Positions 1 to 10,874 of a stretch of 64,000 bases of DNA are shown piece by piece. The stretch lies in the NCBI GenBank assembly GCA_949825045.1, contig OX463807.1, positions 15,277,501-15,341,500 on the forward strand, read 5' to 3'. Source of the stretch: Argyresthia goedartella (taxonomy: Eukaryota > Arthropoda > Insecta > Lepidoptera > Argyresthiidae). Within the stretch, counting starts at the first letter, position 1. Every line of letters begins with the position of its first letter. The notes below the pieces were generated by a model. The model was not told where the DNA came from. It did not search any database and worked only from the letters and a program-made list of their open reading frames with translations. Made by a program: the position numbers and the translations under genes.

Positions 1-31
1 CTAAAAATTTTTGTGTCCAACTATTTATTTT

Positions 32-356
32 TTTATCTACACACGTATCATAAACCCTCTTTACTGCATCCAAAAACCGCACGTTACGACCAGCATAATG
101 ATATATTAATTGGTAAAAACTCATTTCTTATGTGAAGATTGATACATTATGATCGTAATGTATCAATATTTCGACATATTATGATGACATTCACATTTCG
201 AACGCCGACGCCCGCCTGGTGCCGCCCTTAGTTTGTTGAAGTTGTTACTACTGAACAAGCTAAACAAGTGCGGAGCAATGATCAATGCCACAATGCCGGT
301 CGAACATTCGATTCCTGAACGCATCAAAGAGAGCTTATGATATGTGTGTAGATAAA
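32..356. repeat. MITE-like element with 22-bp terminal inverted repeats
   Basis: Positions 32-53 and 335-356 are inverted copies of each other over 22 bases with a single mismatch (core ATCTACACAC). The interior of about 280 bp has no open frame and holds a near-perfect 28-base palindrome at 139-166. The structure suits a miniature inverted-repeat element, but I found no clear target-site duplication, so the boundaries and family are open. Confidence 0.45.
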
Positions 357-394
357 CTAGGGTATGTAACTGTTCATAATTAGGCTTTAAAACT

Positions 395-500
395 CTCGAG
401 AGATATTATTATGAAACTCGCTTTCGGCTCGTTTCATGAACCCACTCTCGAGTTTTTATGGAGGGCATTATATATCAGCCACATAAACTACTATAATATG
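395..500 (+). repeat. Dispersed repeat, copy 1 (related to 10365-10445)
   Basis: The stretch contains an imperfect hairpin (ATGAAACTCG paired with CGTTTCAT, flanked by CTCGAG) followed by a string ending in CACATAAACTACTATAA. The same order of motifs (GTTTCAT, AACCCAC, GGCATT or GCCTTT, CACATAAACTACTATAA) recurs at 10365-10445, so this is a short dispersed repeat. The class is unknown. Confidence 0.4.
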
Positions 501-879
501 TGATGTTAATTAATCGCTCACAATGGACGTAACCAAAGAATATTATCATGTGATGATTTACTGTGACTAATTAAAAGTAGTTAAGAAAAAATACTTGACT
601 GCAAAGTGAAATTAACTTAAAAGTAAGAAATTGTTTTATTAGTAGTGTTTTTTATACATGAGATTTAATTTAAATAAATATCTCTCTATCACATTTCACC
701 ACATTCCAAAAGAATCACCCGTTGCAGAATACCACATTCAGTAGTCAACATTAATTTAAACACCACTTTAAACTTCAAAATATTTATTTCAAAATAGATT
801 CTTACGTACACTTTTTGAACGTCATCTGAAGAAGATGCGCAAGAAACTCTTACACTACAACAGGGCCTACTTTTCTCTT
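501..879. other. No recognisable feature
   Basis: AT-rich sequence. I see no coding similarity, tandem repeat or transposon end here. Confidence 0.5.
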
Positions 880-1400
880 CTGTTTTATATTTTTATCAAA
901 AATAGTTCTTGTGTTACTACTTATATAACAGGATTTATAACATTTTGTTTTTTTAACAATGCCTTTAAATTTCTTTCCTAACAAATTTTATACCTCTTCC
1001 AGTATTGTGTTATAGTATTGTATACTTGGATCCACAAATGAAGTTCTAACTTTGGCTAGTCTATAGTAAGGTTGGTACATGTTATATCCTCTTCCTATAT
1101 TATTTCGTTTGTGCCTGTCAACATTTTAACTGAAGCTATTTATAACTAACGTACCTACATGATATTTTCATAAATATATGGAAACGGTATAGACATAATG
1201 CTAATTTCTCTTAACAGTTCCCTCAGGGAGTCAAGACTGCGGAATTTATAAGATGCTTTTTCTTGCCTTTTTTTGTAGAACCAAAATTGAGTCAATATTA
1301 GCAGCTCGAACCTATAGCAAAATTCCATAAGACATAATGTTGTGGAAATAACTAAAGTAAACAAGTATCGCCGTAGCTGTCTGATTTGCATATGCAGCTG
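880..1400 (-). pseudogene. Non-LTR retrotransposon RT C-terminal fragment
   Basis: On the minus strand the frames read pieces such as SLRELLREISIMSIPFPYIY and then FVDPSIQYYNTILEEV, broken by stops and frameshifts. This pattern (dSLRelfkEinImtvPsqYIYenim, then a yNxLP-like tail) is the extreme C-terminus downstream of the RT palm in CR1/Daphne-like ORF2 proteins. The same region is seen in element K at 36400-36650. It is a 5'-truncated, old copy with no catalytic residues left. Confidence 0.6.
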
Positions 1401-1714
1401 AATTTAGTTTTCCTGATAAAGATGTAATGTGAGTCCTCCATTGTAGAATCGCACGTTGGTGGGTGCAATTTCAAGAGTACAGCTGCGAAAATATATATTG
1501 AGCTGGCGCATATAGTAGATGTCCTTAATATAAAAATCAATATTGGATTATGACTGTTCCGATGTATCTACGCAAAAATTATGTTTTAAAAGGATCCTCT
1601 TTGGACTTGAATCGAATGATAGAATTAGATTGATCCTACCGACAAGTGAAATAGGAATTAGAGGGTCTTCTGGTTCCCAAATATGAGAAAAAAAAAAGCT
1701 TGTCTATGATGCGC

Positions 1715-1965
1715 TCATCATAAGGCTCCTGGTGTACCGAAAGAAGGCATGCTTTATCCGATTCCTGAAATAGAAACATACTATCATACAAAACACACTG
1801 ATTGCTTGAGACTACTTCTGCGTTCTGGTTGGGGTAACAAGTGCGTACTTGTTATAATTGACGCCTTCACTAAATGTTTTAACATTAGAGCCGTATGAGA
1901 CACTAAAACTACAACAGTCATTATAGTATTTCATATATAGGGAGCTTATAGGGAGCTTGTTTCAC
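1715..1965 (+). pseudogene. Ty3/gypsy integrase core fragment (part 1)
   Basis: Plus-strand frames give KEGMLYPIPEIETYYHTKHT followed by CVLVIIDAFTKCFNIRAV and then TKTTTVI. This is the start of the integrase catalytic core of Ty3/gypsy elements (pIPkgdxPfhtvHiDhlGP, then ivviDaFTKfvxlxavk). The first catalytic Asp position is preserved in HTD and the IIDAFTK block is clear, but frameshifts and an in-frame TGA break it. Parts 2 and 3 of the same protein lie at 3390-4085, beyond an inserted CR1-like element. Confidence 0.65.
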
Positions 1966-1984
1966 AAGTACCAAATTCAAAACG

Positions 1985-3375
1985 TAAAATATAGATAAAC
2001 TGACAGTTACAATACATTTTCAAGGCAAAGGCTTGCTTATCTATAAAGAGAGATTTCTTCCAGCAAACCTAGGCAAGACAGGAGTGTTTATGCAACAGGA
2101 CAGTACTAGTGCGCAATAAAACTGTATACATACGTACGAAAATTACTTTTAAAATATAAATAAATAAAAAAAATACAATATATATAATAGTTTATATATA
2201 CACACATATAAACTATAAAATATCATACATATACTTACATAAATATGATACCGATTACGGAAGAGAAAGGAAATACGCTTTCAATCTTTTCTTAAAAGTG
2301 AAAATTGAGGGACTATCCCTAATAGTGCAGGGAAGTGCGTTCCACAGTCGGATTGCCCTTAACCTAAATGAGTGTTTGTAAGCGGCAGTGTTATGCCGAG
2401 GAGTTGACAGGAGAGACACCGTGTGGGATCTCCGATTACTATCCCTAGGGAAAAGAAACTCCAAAAGTTCTCGGAGACATGTGGGTTAGCGGGGATTTGG
2501 AAAATATTGAATAGATAAGAGAGAATGTGCATATCACGGCGAAGACGCACCGGAAGCCACCCCAGCTCTTTGCGTTACTGCGAGACATGGTCATACTTGC
2601 GCAGCCCATAGACAAACCAAATCCCAAGGTTTTGAAGTCGCTCGAGTTTATTCAATTGTTGTTCGTTCGCACTGGCCCAACAAGCATCCGCGTAGTCTAT
2701 TAAAGGTAGTAAAAGGGACTGAGCAAGGGTGATTTTAGTCTGCCTCGGCAGGAAGTCCTGCAATCTCCGGAGGGAGTAAAATGATGCAAAGACTCGTCTG
2801 CTGACCTCACAAACATGGAGCGACCAGGACAGCAAATTATCAAATATAACCCCAAGATTCTCAACTTTCTCGCTGTAAGTGATTATGGTACCCTCGTATA
2901 TTACAGTGCCGTGTACCCATGGCTTGAGATTTTCCCGGGTTGACAAGCTGCCCATATGAAATTTACCATTTACTGAAGTTATCGAGGTCAGCATTCAACA
3001 CCTCTACGGTCAGATTTACATCACTAAGAGAGAAGTGCCGATATATTTGGAGGTCATCTGCGAAGAGATGATAAGAAGAAGTAATAACGTCAGAGATGGA
3101 GTTAATGAATACTAAGAAGAGGAGAGGAGAAAGGATACCACCCTGTGAAACACCCGCGGAGAGATCACACCAGTCCGTTGGGATCTCCTCAGACTTAATG
3201 CGCTGCTGGCGGTCTCTCAGGTAGGAGTCAAACCAGAGAGCCGAGTGCAAGGAGACTCTGAGCGACTTTCGAATTTCAACCAGGATATCGAAATCGACGC
3301 AGGTAAAGGCGCTACTGAAATCAAGCAGTGTGAGAACCGTAAGCTACTTCTGATCCATGACTAATTTAATTGTAT
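1985..3375 (-). mobile_element. CR1-like non-LTR element F, 5'-truncated, family shared with D and E
   Basis: The minus strand carries RT sequence from about the fingers to the C-terminus: LTVLTLLDFSSAF, SYLRDRQQRIKSEE, GILSPLLFLVFINSISDV, then the catalytic FADDLQIY box, then HVCEVSRRVFASF and the C-terminal SFRLRAIRLWNALPCTIRDS. The element matches D (24815-26484) and E (60892-63823) throughout, including the 3' UTR at about 2020-2250. Compared with D it has an internal deletion near 2965-2990, several frameshifts and an in-frame stop near 3345. It lies inside a gypsy integrase remnant. Confidence 0.8.
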
Positions 3376-3389
3376 TAATACAACGATAA

Positions 3390-4085
3390 AAAAGCAAAAG
3401 AAAAATCTTCTGAACTACTCTTCGGATGCAAACTCATAAATGCTAGCGAAAATATATTGGGTGATATTATAAATATCGTATCTCAAGATCATATATCGGG
3501 AAAAGAATTAGAGAGTATCAGGCCTGAAGTAGAGTAAAGCTCCGTGGTCTAATGAATTTCACGCTTGCTTCTCACACAGGAGATTCAGGTTCGATTCCTG
3601 ACCATGTACCAATGAGATAATTAATTTATCTTAAGTACATTATCGGACGTTCAGTGTTTCGGATGCCACGTTAAGTTGTTGGCCCCGGCTAATATCGCTA
3701 AAAGACGGTGGTCGTAATACCCCTCCGCCAACCCGCACTGAGTCAGCGTGGTGGAGTATGGCTTAATCTTACTCGTATCCGAGTAAAGGCCGGTGCTCCT
3801 CGGTTGAGATATTAATGGGCTACATTTAAAAGGTCTGAAGCTTAAGAAAAAACGAACAAAACACCTCAAAACAGCATTTTGACAAACTAATAAAAGCGCT
3901 GAAAGCTTGTAATATTGGAGATCTAGTGAGATTAGAAATAATAGTTTACGATAAGGATCATAAAGGCAAATCTAGAAAGTTTCTTCCAAAATTTCATGGA
4001 CCTTATCGCATAATGAAAATATTTCCAAATAACGGATTTCTAATAGACGATACTCCATTATATTAAAAGTTCAATACGAAGACAT
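3390..4085 (+). pseudogene. Ty3/gypsy integrase fragment (parts 2 and 3), split by a SINE
   Basis: At 3395-3535 the frame reads SSELLFGCKLINASENILGD and ends near ESIRPEVE, matching the LLfGyxxR to lRxeA region that follows the integrase core. A SINE (3537-3845) interrupts it. At 3865-4065 the frame resumes with KQHFDKLIKALKACNIGDLV and then KSRKFLPKFHGPYRIMKIFP, the chromodomain-less C-terminal domain (vGDLVxv, KfxpKfxGPYxI). The protein is the same one as at 1715-1965. It is plainly dead. Confidence 0.65.
3537..3845 (+). repeat. tRNA-derived SINE, copy 1
   Basis: The head is tRNA-like: an A box TGGTCTAATGA at 3545-3555 (one change from TRGYNNANNGG) and a perfect B box GGTTCGATTCC at 3588-3598. 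The body includes GAGTCAGCGTGGTGGAGTAT and GGCCGGTGCTCCTCGGTTGA, modules also found in reverse at 9735-9840. The element sits inside gypsy integrase sequence. There is no good tRNA cloverleaf, so it is a SINE and not a tRNA gene. Confidence 0.7.
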
Positions 4086-4329
4086 CATTGCTATTGACAA
4101 AATATATCCTTGTTTGAATAATAATGATCTTTCCAGTGAAGATATCAAAAATAGAGATAGTAAAAATATTGAGAATAGGTTAAAACTCTATCTATATCTA
4201 CTTTTATTTTGGTAGTCGGTATTAACTTCAATATAAATAAAACTATAAAAAGCATTAAATATAAATTTTGTAGGAATTTTGTGGATTATTTTCTATAATT
4301 AAATTAAAATGACAATAAATATACCTTAA

Positions 4330-4640
4330 AAAAACAGCTCCGTGGTCAACTGGGTTTCACGCTTACTCCTCACGCCGGATATGCAGAGTCGATTCCCGGT
4401 GCTGACCATGTACCAAAGAGAACTTATTTATCTTTAGTACATTATGCGGACGTGGTAACGGTGATGGAAAACATTGTGAAGAAACCTTCATTACTATAAA
4501 GCTGCGGCGATGGGGAAGGCCCCTGTCACGCAAAAATTAAGTATCGAATAACTGGTTAAAAGTGGGCACAATTATGCCCCTGCCACCTCGTATTGGAAAA
4601 GGCGTCACACTATGTCATGTTATGTTATGTAATAAAAATA
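4330..4640 (+). repeat. tRNA-derived SINE, copy 2
   Basis: The head repeats copy 1 (GCTCCGTGGTC, and TGACCATGTACCAA after the B box). The A box TGGTCAACTGG at 4343-4353 fits the consensus perfectly; the B box GAGTCGATTCC at 4386-4396 is slightly decayed. The body, with GTAACGGTGATGGAAAACAT and GTGAAGAAACC, is a module frequent in lepidopteran SINEs and differs from the body of copy 1. A TGTTATGTTATGT run and an A-rich tail close it. Confidence 0.65.
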
Positions 4641-4739
4641 AAATTCATAAGTGATAATGATAATAATTATATGAGTAAACTTACATAAACAAATAAAAGT
4701 GTACGTTTGATAATGCTCGCTTCCTCGATATGCATAAGT

Positions 4740-5110
4740 CTCTTCATACAAGGTCGCCGGTTACGGTTACTTATAATATGCCCCTTCACTGATAAATCGG
4801 CAATTTGGTCTTTTGTTGGACCTTCTTAAGTGTCCCCGTACGACGGCTCCGTTTATACCAGCTGTAAATATATCTTTCGTCAATCTCCTTTTATTCATCC
4901 TTTCAAGGTGACAATACCATCTAAGCTGACCTTTCTCTATCCTTGACACTATCTCTTTTCAAGCCACAGCGTTCCCTTATAACTTCATTCTTCAATCCAA
5001 TTTTCAGTGTTACCACACACTCTTATCAACGACCTAATTTCCACTGTGGTTATTCTGTTTTCATGTTTCTTTTGCCTTATCCAAACTTCACTCCCATATA
5101 TCAATGTCAA
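4740..5110 (-). pseudogene. RTE-like non-LTR RT C-terminal fragment
   Basis: Minus-strand frames read SRIEKGQLRWYCHLERMNKR then RLTKDIFTAGINGAVVRGHL, preceded in another frame by YGSEVWIRQKKHENRITTVE. This is the C-terminal hallmark of RTE/BovB-type ORF2 (YGsEtW, then lRWyGHlERM, then RrLtkxiy, then GkvGrGRPrrt). Frameshifts separate the blocks and no catalytic box is left. Confidence 0.65.
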
Positions 5111-5585
5111 ATAATTTTCTGGCTGTCTGTCAAAACTACTGAACTGATTTTCATGCGGTTGTTACAGGTATTTAGAAATGTATTAGGAACAAACTTTAGG
5201 CTTTGTATCATTAAAATCGTCTATTTAAGTTTTTAGATTCTCTTTTTATTCTAAATTTTAAAAAATAATTGTTTTACTAATTATGTATATTTATATGTAT
5301 GTACCAAAGTTATATATATAATGTATATATATATCTAAGTTCGGTATTATTATTACGATCTATCTAGGTCACAACTCACTAAAATAGTACATTGTAGAAG
5401 ATGGAAAGTGATATGATAAAGCAATACATGGACGAGTTTGAGGGCCGAGCTGCTGGCAAGGTCTTGTAAGAGACGAGTCCATCTATTGCATTTTGGCCCA
5501 GATATTACATAGTGCTTTTCATGACTACTGCGAAGAAATAAAATTAATTAAAGCAATAATACGTATAGATTTTTTTCTTTATAAA

Positions 5586-6085
5586 TTAGGTTTGGCACTC
5601 CATCTTTTTTTTGGCTTGAGGCGAGAGCACAGAGCCTTGTGGGACTCCCACTTTGATTGGATGAGATCTAGAGTGAGCCTTCCACTCCATACCTTGGTGG
5701 ACACAGGAATGGCCGTTCCTGAATCCGAACTGCTCGTCAGGGACGAGCCCTCTGCCGAAGGCTACCGCCTTCAATCTGTTGTTGATCATCCTCTCGTAAA
5801 TCTTGCCAAAGGATTTAAGGAGGCTGATTGGGCGATAACTGGTTGGTATTGACCTATCTTTTCCCGGTTTATGTATCCCTATCAATCAGCTTATTTCCTT
5901 GCATCCGGAATCATACAGGTGGTAATGGCGGAATTTAGGATGGTCACTAAATAAGACTAGAAGGGAGTGGAAAGGTTCTTTAGAACTCTGTTATAAATTC
6001 CGTCAGAGCCAGTGGCTTTTTTGGAGTGAAGCTCCTTGATAATAAGATTTTCCTCATTGGTTGCGAGCATCATCTAGTCTAATAT
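5586..6085 (-). pseudogene. Jockey-like RT fragment (fingers and part of palm)
   Basis: Minus-strand frames contain KATGSDGIYNRVLKNLS near 6040, then GIHKPGKDRSIPTSYRPISL, then EQFGFRNGHSC and KVGVPQGSVLSP. These are RT motifs 1 to 4 of jockey-type elements (KApGxDGI, KPgKdxxxxxSYRPISLL, QFGFRxGHS, GVPQGSvLSP). An internal deletion removes the first catalytic Asp block, and the fragment ends before the YxDD box. Confidence 0.7.
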
Positions 6086-6339
6086 AAGGGTAACAGCAAA
6101 ACAAAAACAGTAGATTAGAGATTTGTATAAATATAATGTTAAAGATATTAAAAAATATATAAATGTAAGATAAATATTGTTATTAGAATAAAGTTTCTGC
6201 GATAACTAAACATAGGTATAAAAATATTTAATCAAATGATCAAAACGATATATATATACGACGATTCATATCAGAAATATTTAGTTAATTTTGAGTAATG
6301 ATAATTTGTTGTATTTTTAATGTAACAGAATCAAAGATC

Positions 6340-6815
6340 ACAAAGTAAAGATAAAGATAAAGAGATAAAGATTCATTTATTCAGGAATATAGGTAATATG
6401 CAGATCTTAATCAATGACATTGGGTGATAGGTCTCTATGTTCTGCCATGGGAGGACATATGAATTTTAACATTATAAACTAGAATCATAACTTATATTAT
6501 AACTTAGAGGTAGTATCTGATAAATGATACATTTTCGTCAGCTTTATAAAACATAATGGAAGTATTAATCGACACTGTAATAAACTTCATTTGTTAGAAG
6601 ACATTTTATTTTATTTTTAAATGTTTGTACTTTTTGAATACAAAAAGTACAAACATTAACATAAGAAATATCTTTTACAGATTGCGGGAGTTTATTACAT
6701 ATTCTAATGGCCATGTAAAATATACTTTTATTATAATAAGCAGACTTGTGACGGTCCATTTTGAGCCTCATGTGGTGACGCCTGCCTTTTACATTTTGAA
6801 AAAGGTGCATATTAC
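6340..6815 (-). pseudogene. 3' end of a CR1/Daphne-like non-LTR element
   Basis: The minus-strand frame 6565-6810 reads HMRLKMDRHKSAYYNKSIFY then RICNKLPQSVKDI and ends in FKNKIKCLLTNEVYYSVD, the final residues of ORF2 in CR1/Daphne-like elements. A 3' UTR follows to about 6390. The element ends in a tail that reads CCTGAATAAATG and then ATCTTTATC repeats on the minus strand. The 5' side is truncated. Confidence 0.6.
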
Positions 6816-8639
6816 TTTTGACAAAAAATACCCATAAAAATAGCAGACAGTAAATAAAGAAAAAAAAAGTTCAGTTGTGAAAGTTTTCAGTAACTACTTG
6901 AGTGCTAAACTGCTGTGAAATTATTATAAAGAGTAAACTATACTTCATTGGCAGAAAACAATTGTTTTTCAAACTTTTGAACTCTGAACCTTTTATTTGT
7001 TTTTACAAAATTAAGCTTAATATATAATATTACAAATACTGATCAATTTGTTTTGCTAATAGGTACAGTGGTTTGCAGGCCCAAGTCGCTATAAAAGACA
7101 GCTCGTGTTAAATAATCGTGTTGTGTTTTGTAAGTAAATGAATTACATGATAACCGCTGGAGACTGGACCTGGTTATGAGGCGGGCATGAGAAACCTCAT
7201 GCCATGGTAAATAAATTCAAAACCTATAACGGCAAAATGGCGTCTCTGGACGCCGCTAGGCACCCAGGTGAATAAGGCTACAGAAATACGTTTACCCCGT
7301 ATTTTCTATCTCAGATAGACTGACAATGTGGAAGTGACAATTTTTCCCTACACTAAATGAACATTTTCTGTATTGTTTTTTTGCATTGTTTTTTTTGTGT
7401 CGTAAGCCATTTACGAGTTTTATGTTTGACAGCCACTTTTTGTTTTACCAAGAGGTCACTGAAGGGAAATAAATTAATCCGCAACTTCATGATATTTTAC
7501 CCCGCTCAGTCTAAAAATAATCCTACAGATAATGTTTGTAAGCAAGACAAATCGAGATAAATAATTCTGTGTAGGCACTTTATCATTTTCTTTATTCGGT
7601 TTATCTTTTAACAGACAAATGAGAAGAACTCTTGGATTATTTATATTTATTACATTTTAAGCAAACAAAGACGCAATTTTTCTAGCCTCAATTCAAGTTA
7701 AATAAAATACACTCTTTCATATTACACATACATATGTATGTAGATGTATCGCATCTTATTTCGTTAATATTGTGAGTATCTGTTTTCAGCCAATCGATCT
7801 TTGATTGATGTCTCACTTGATTCTTCCTTTTGCGAAAGGTTCTGTATGTTATTTAAAACCTGGTTGTGAGATATTTTTATCGCCGTGCAAATCTTGATAT
7901 TCCTTTTGAGACTCCTAAGTCCTAAGTCCATATTTCTATTTCTTGGATAGCTTTAGTATATATTTTGATATTAAGCATTATGTGTTATAAAATATTGGTA
8001 GAAGCAGAATCTTTATGTAAAACTTATATGTAACGTGCCGCATTCGAAAGAAGCTATATTGTGAGAATTCTTGTTTGACATAATTAAATGAATATTCTTA
8101 TTTTTACGTCTGTTATCTGCTATATAGAAATAACCAAGCCAATATATCTTCATCGTACAAGAATTTTATATAGAAACGAGCGGCCGATAAAATAGATAAG
8201 ATGGCAGCTTCTACCGAAATTCCTCGTCTTTCTGATTAGGTAGTACATTTTGTGTCGGACAGCTGAGCAATCTGACACTGATGAATCGCACTAACAGAAT
8301 GAAAAAAAAAACTTACTGAACTACGACAAAGCCCGACTTGTTTCTTCGAGATAAAACAGTCGAGAATTAACTTCTCCATTTAACACAATCGCGCTTTAAA
8401 CTTTGCTTTCCCAAATTGGAATTTATTGTTAGAGTTATAATGTCTGCAGTAATAGCCCGAGCTATTTAAAACGAAGATTTGTCTGAGTAAAACGGAGGAT
8501 CGGAACCAAGATTAATTATTGCAAAACTGAAAGTCGTGAAATTGGAAGATTATCGTCCTACCGGAGCTTATCGTAGGTACCTATTTGATTGTTGGTCTTA
8601 AAGTCGCAAGTTGCTTTATGAATAGTTTCAGTTTCAGTT
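6816..8639. other. Long AT-rich stretch without a supported gene
   Basis: No coding similarity could be supported in about 1.8 kb. A GC-richer patch at 7150-7290 and another at 8160-8230 look like repeat debris but match nothing else in this window. Short open frames here have no recognisable domain. Confidence 0.45.
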
Positions 8640-9250
8640 TTAAATCGTTTATTTTCATTGGATTTTACATAGAGAATCTAATATAAAACCTCTTAAAAAT
8701 AGTCATTAAAATTAAAAATAGTAACCTGCCTAGGTGCATTCGAAATGTTGTCCTCAATGTGAAGAATGCACAAGAAACACATTGCATACTCTTTTCAAAA
8801 TTCAAGTACTTATGTCTAATACAATAATTGTTTGGTCAATTTACATGAAAAGAAGCTGTCAAATGGAGCTAATTTACTGCCAGACCAGTTTATCATTTAA
8901 ATAATCCTCAACTTTATAGTATGCCTTTTTAATTAACACATTCTTAACAGTTTTCTTGAATTGTTTTTCTGATAAATTAATAACATTGGAGGGCAACTTA
9001 TTGTAACACCTAACAGAAAGCCCCTTGAAGATAGAGGAAACTTTGCTTAAACGAAAATGAGGAAAAGATAATTTTAATTTGTTTCTAGTATTAACTGATA
9101 ATAGGTATAGACAGAGAATACTAACAGCTACAACAGAAGCAAAAAGAGGATTGAACATTTTTGTATGGATTGTGTACCAAGTGCCATCGGCCATTTTATT
9201 TATTTTTTCGAATGGCGGCCACGCATAAAATTTTCGTTGATAGTCCACAT
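8640..9250 (-). pseudogene. 3' end of a CR1/Daphne-like non-LTR element
   Basis: The minus-strand frame 8874-9248 has SSIFKGLSVRCYNKLPSNVI then FKKTVKNVLIKKAYYKVEDY, which is the ORF2 C-terminus (SfxGxgirxYNxLPxxI, FKxxvKxxLxxkxYYxvxDyl). The N-terminal part of the open frame (before about 9120) does not resemble RT. About 240 bp of 3' UTR follows, ending around 8640. Confidence 0.6.
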
Positions 9251-9734
9251 CAATACAAATGTAAAGTATAATGTGTCAAAATCCGTAAAACGTCACGTTT
9301 CTGATTATCACGTTATAAGCTGTCAAAGATAAGATAAGACAAGTGACGCTACAGATTTATTTAATTTTGTTATTTGTTTAAGTATATTAACAAACAAAAC
9401 CTTAATGCATCCTCAATAAAATAACCTGAATAATGATTTTTATAATGATTCCGTTCTACATATCTGCGTAAATTTATTACGGTTTCTGCACTTCATGGCC
9501 AATTCTTATCGGTTTTATATTTTGCTAGTTAATATTATCATAAATAAAAGATAAACATAAAAAGTAAAAGATATTTATTGCCAATTTATACGTTTACCAC
9601 TTAAGCCAGTAAAAAATAAAACACAGTTACAAGATAAATGTTGTATCTTAACCTGCCACAGTGTGACGCGTTGAGAATATCTATATTATTTTTTGTATTA
9701 TTTTAAAAATAAATTTATATTACGATAAATAAAT
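9251..9734. other. No supported gene; possible retroposon 3' tail
   Basis: AT-rich sequence. At 9545-9585 the minus strand reads CAATAAATATCTTTTACTTT, which looks like a non-LTR 3' end, but no coding part is recognisable. Confidence 0.35.
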
Positions 9735-9840
9735 ATAACCCATTAATGACCCCACCGAGGGGCATAGACCTTTACCCGGATTCGAGTAAGATTGAGCCAT
9801 ATTACACCACTCTGGCTCAGGCAGGTTGATGAAGGGATGT
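9735..9840 (-). repeat. SINE body fragment related to 3720-3845
   Basis: Read on the minus strand the segment contains GTGGTGTAATATGGCTCAAT, then CTTACTCGAATCCGGGTAAA, then CCCCTCGGTGGGGTCATTAA. It follows the same order as 3740-3830 with scattered changes. The tRNA-like head is absent. Confidence 0.55.
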
Positions 9841-10364
9841 CGGGCTAGTGAATTATTACAATACAAAAGGAAAATTAACATTTTAGAATCAACTTTTTTA
9901 TGCATTATGAACGTTGGTGGACTTAACATCTACTACTCAAAGGCAGCTAAGACGTCACTGGAACTAGGGAGGGAACCATACTTGGGTAAATCAGGAGTAT
10001 CATAAAATATGAAACATTTTACACCTATTATATATAAATTATATCCCAGAGATATCCTACTTATAACCCAGACACTCGACTGCACGTCACTAGGGAAAGC
10101 GCGGGGATAGAGGCGGGGTGCGGGTGCCGAAACCGCATACTTGTCATGTGCTTAGTTGTATCGGTCGATTATTAAACTTACTAATTGACTTGTGCATTAT
10201 GTACCTGGTTTGAAGATTTTGGGTCGCTACATAAACACTGATCAATGATCATACACTGAAAATTAAGTTTACTCATTTCAATACGTTTTCGCGATTACAT
10301 TTAAAAACTGATGGTACCTATACCATTGTATAGCTTGGTAAAAAAGAGTATGATGTGGTGATAT
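9841..10364. other. No recognisable feature
   Basis: Mixed AT-rich sequence with one GC-rich patch at 10080-10130. I see no coding or repeat signal that I can name. Confidence 0.4.
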
Positions 10365-10445
10365 ACAAGTGTGTGTTTCATAAACCCACACTCATATGTT
10401 AATGCCTTTGATTATGTAACAGTCACATAAACTACTATAACTTTA
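10365..10445 (+). repeat. Dispersed repeat, copy 2 (related to 395-500)
   Basis: It contains GTGTTTCATAAACCCACACT and then CACATAAACTACTATAA, in the order and spacing seen at 400-500. The hairpin arms differ from copy 1. Confidence 0.4.
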
Positions 10446-10841
10446 ATCTATTCAAAACTATTAATAATTAAGATAGTGTGTACATTTATCAGTAGATAGA
10501 TTAAAATAGTAATCAATTGGAGTCCGTGCAGAATAGACTCATCAGGCAGCTTGGTTACCGTAACCCAAGTTACAGGGACAGTCTAAACGACCATAGCTTG
10601 GTGTCGTTGGCGGACAGAAGATTATTCGCGGATATGAAGTTACACCACGGCGTGATTCGCGCAGGCATCGATAGCAGCAAATTTGGTGAGCAGAGTGCTG
10701 CTGCCCGTCGCCCCCGTGCGCGCACGCCGGCACGGACGTGTGCCTGCAGTACTGAACCATGCGCGCACGCGTACCAATTACCCCTCTTATTCACCCTTGA
10801 ATAGGAGCATCAACATTTATAAGGAGCGTTTCCCAGAGCTT

Positions 10842-10874
10842 GATATACACAGTCAGGTCATAAGTTCTGTCACA
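10842..10874 (+). repeat. Left terminal inverted repeat of the mariner
   Basis: It starts GATATACACAGTCAGG and pairs with 12130-12162. The TA at 10844-10845 is the left copy of the target duplication. The inner end reaches GTTCTGTCACA. Confidence 0.9.

Noticed and set aside
3545..3610. A real tRNA gene
   Set aside because: A and B boxes are present, but the acceptor stem and anticodon arm do not fold, and a SINE body follows. The same holds for 4337-4415 and 42340-42485.
5493..5852. A 119-codon plus-strand gene
   Set aside because: It is the antisense of a jockey RT fragment with clear RT motifs on the minus strand.
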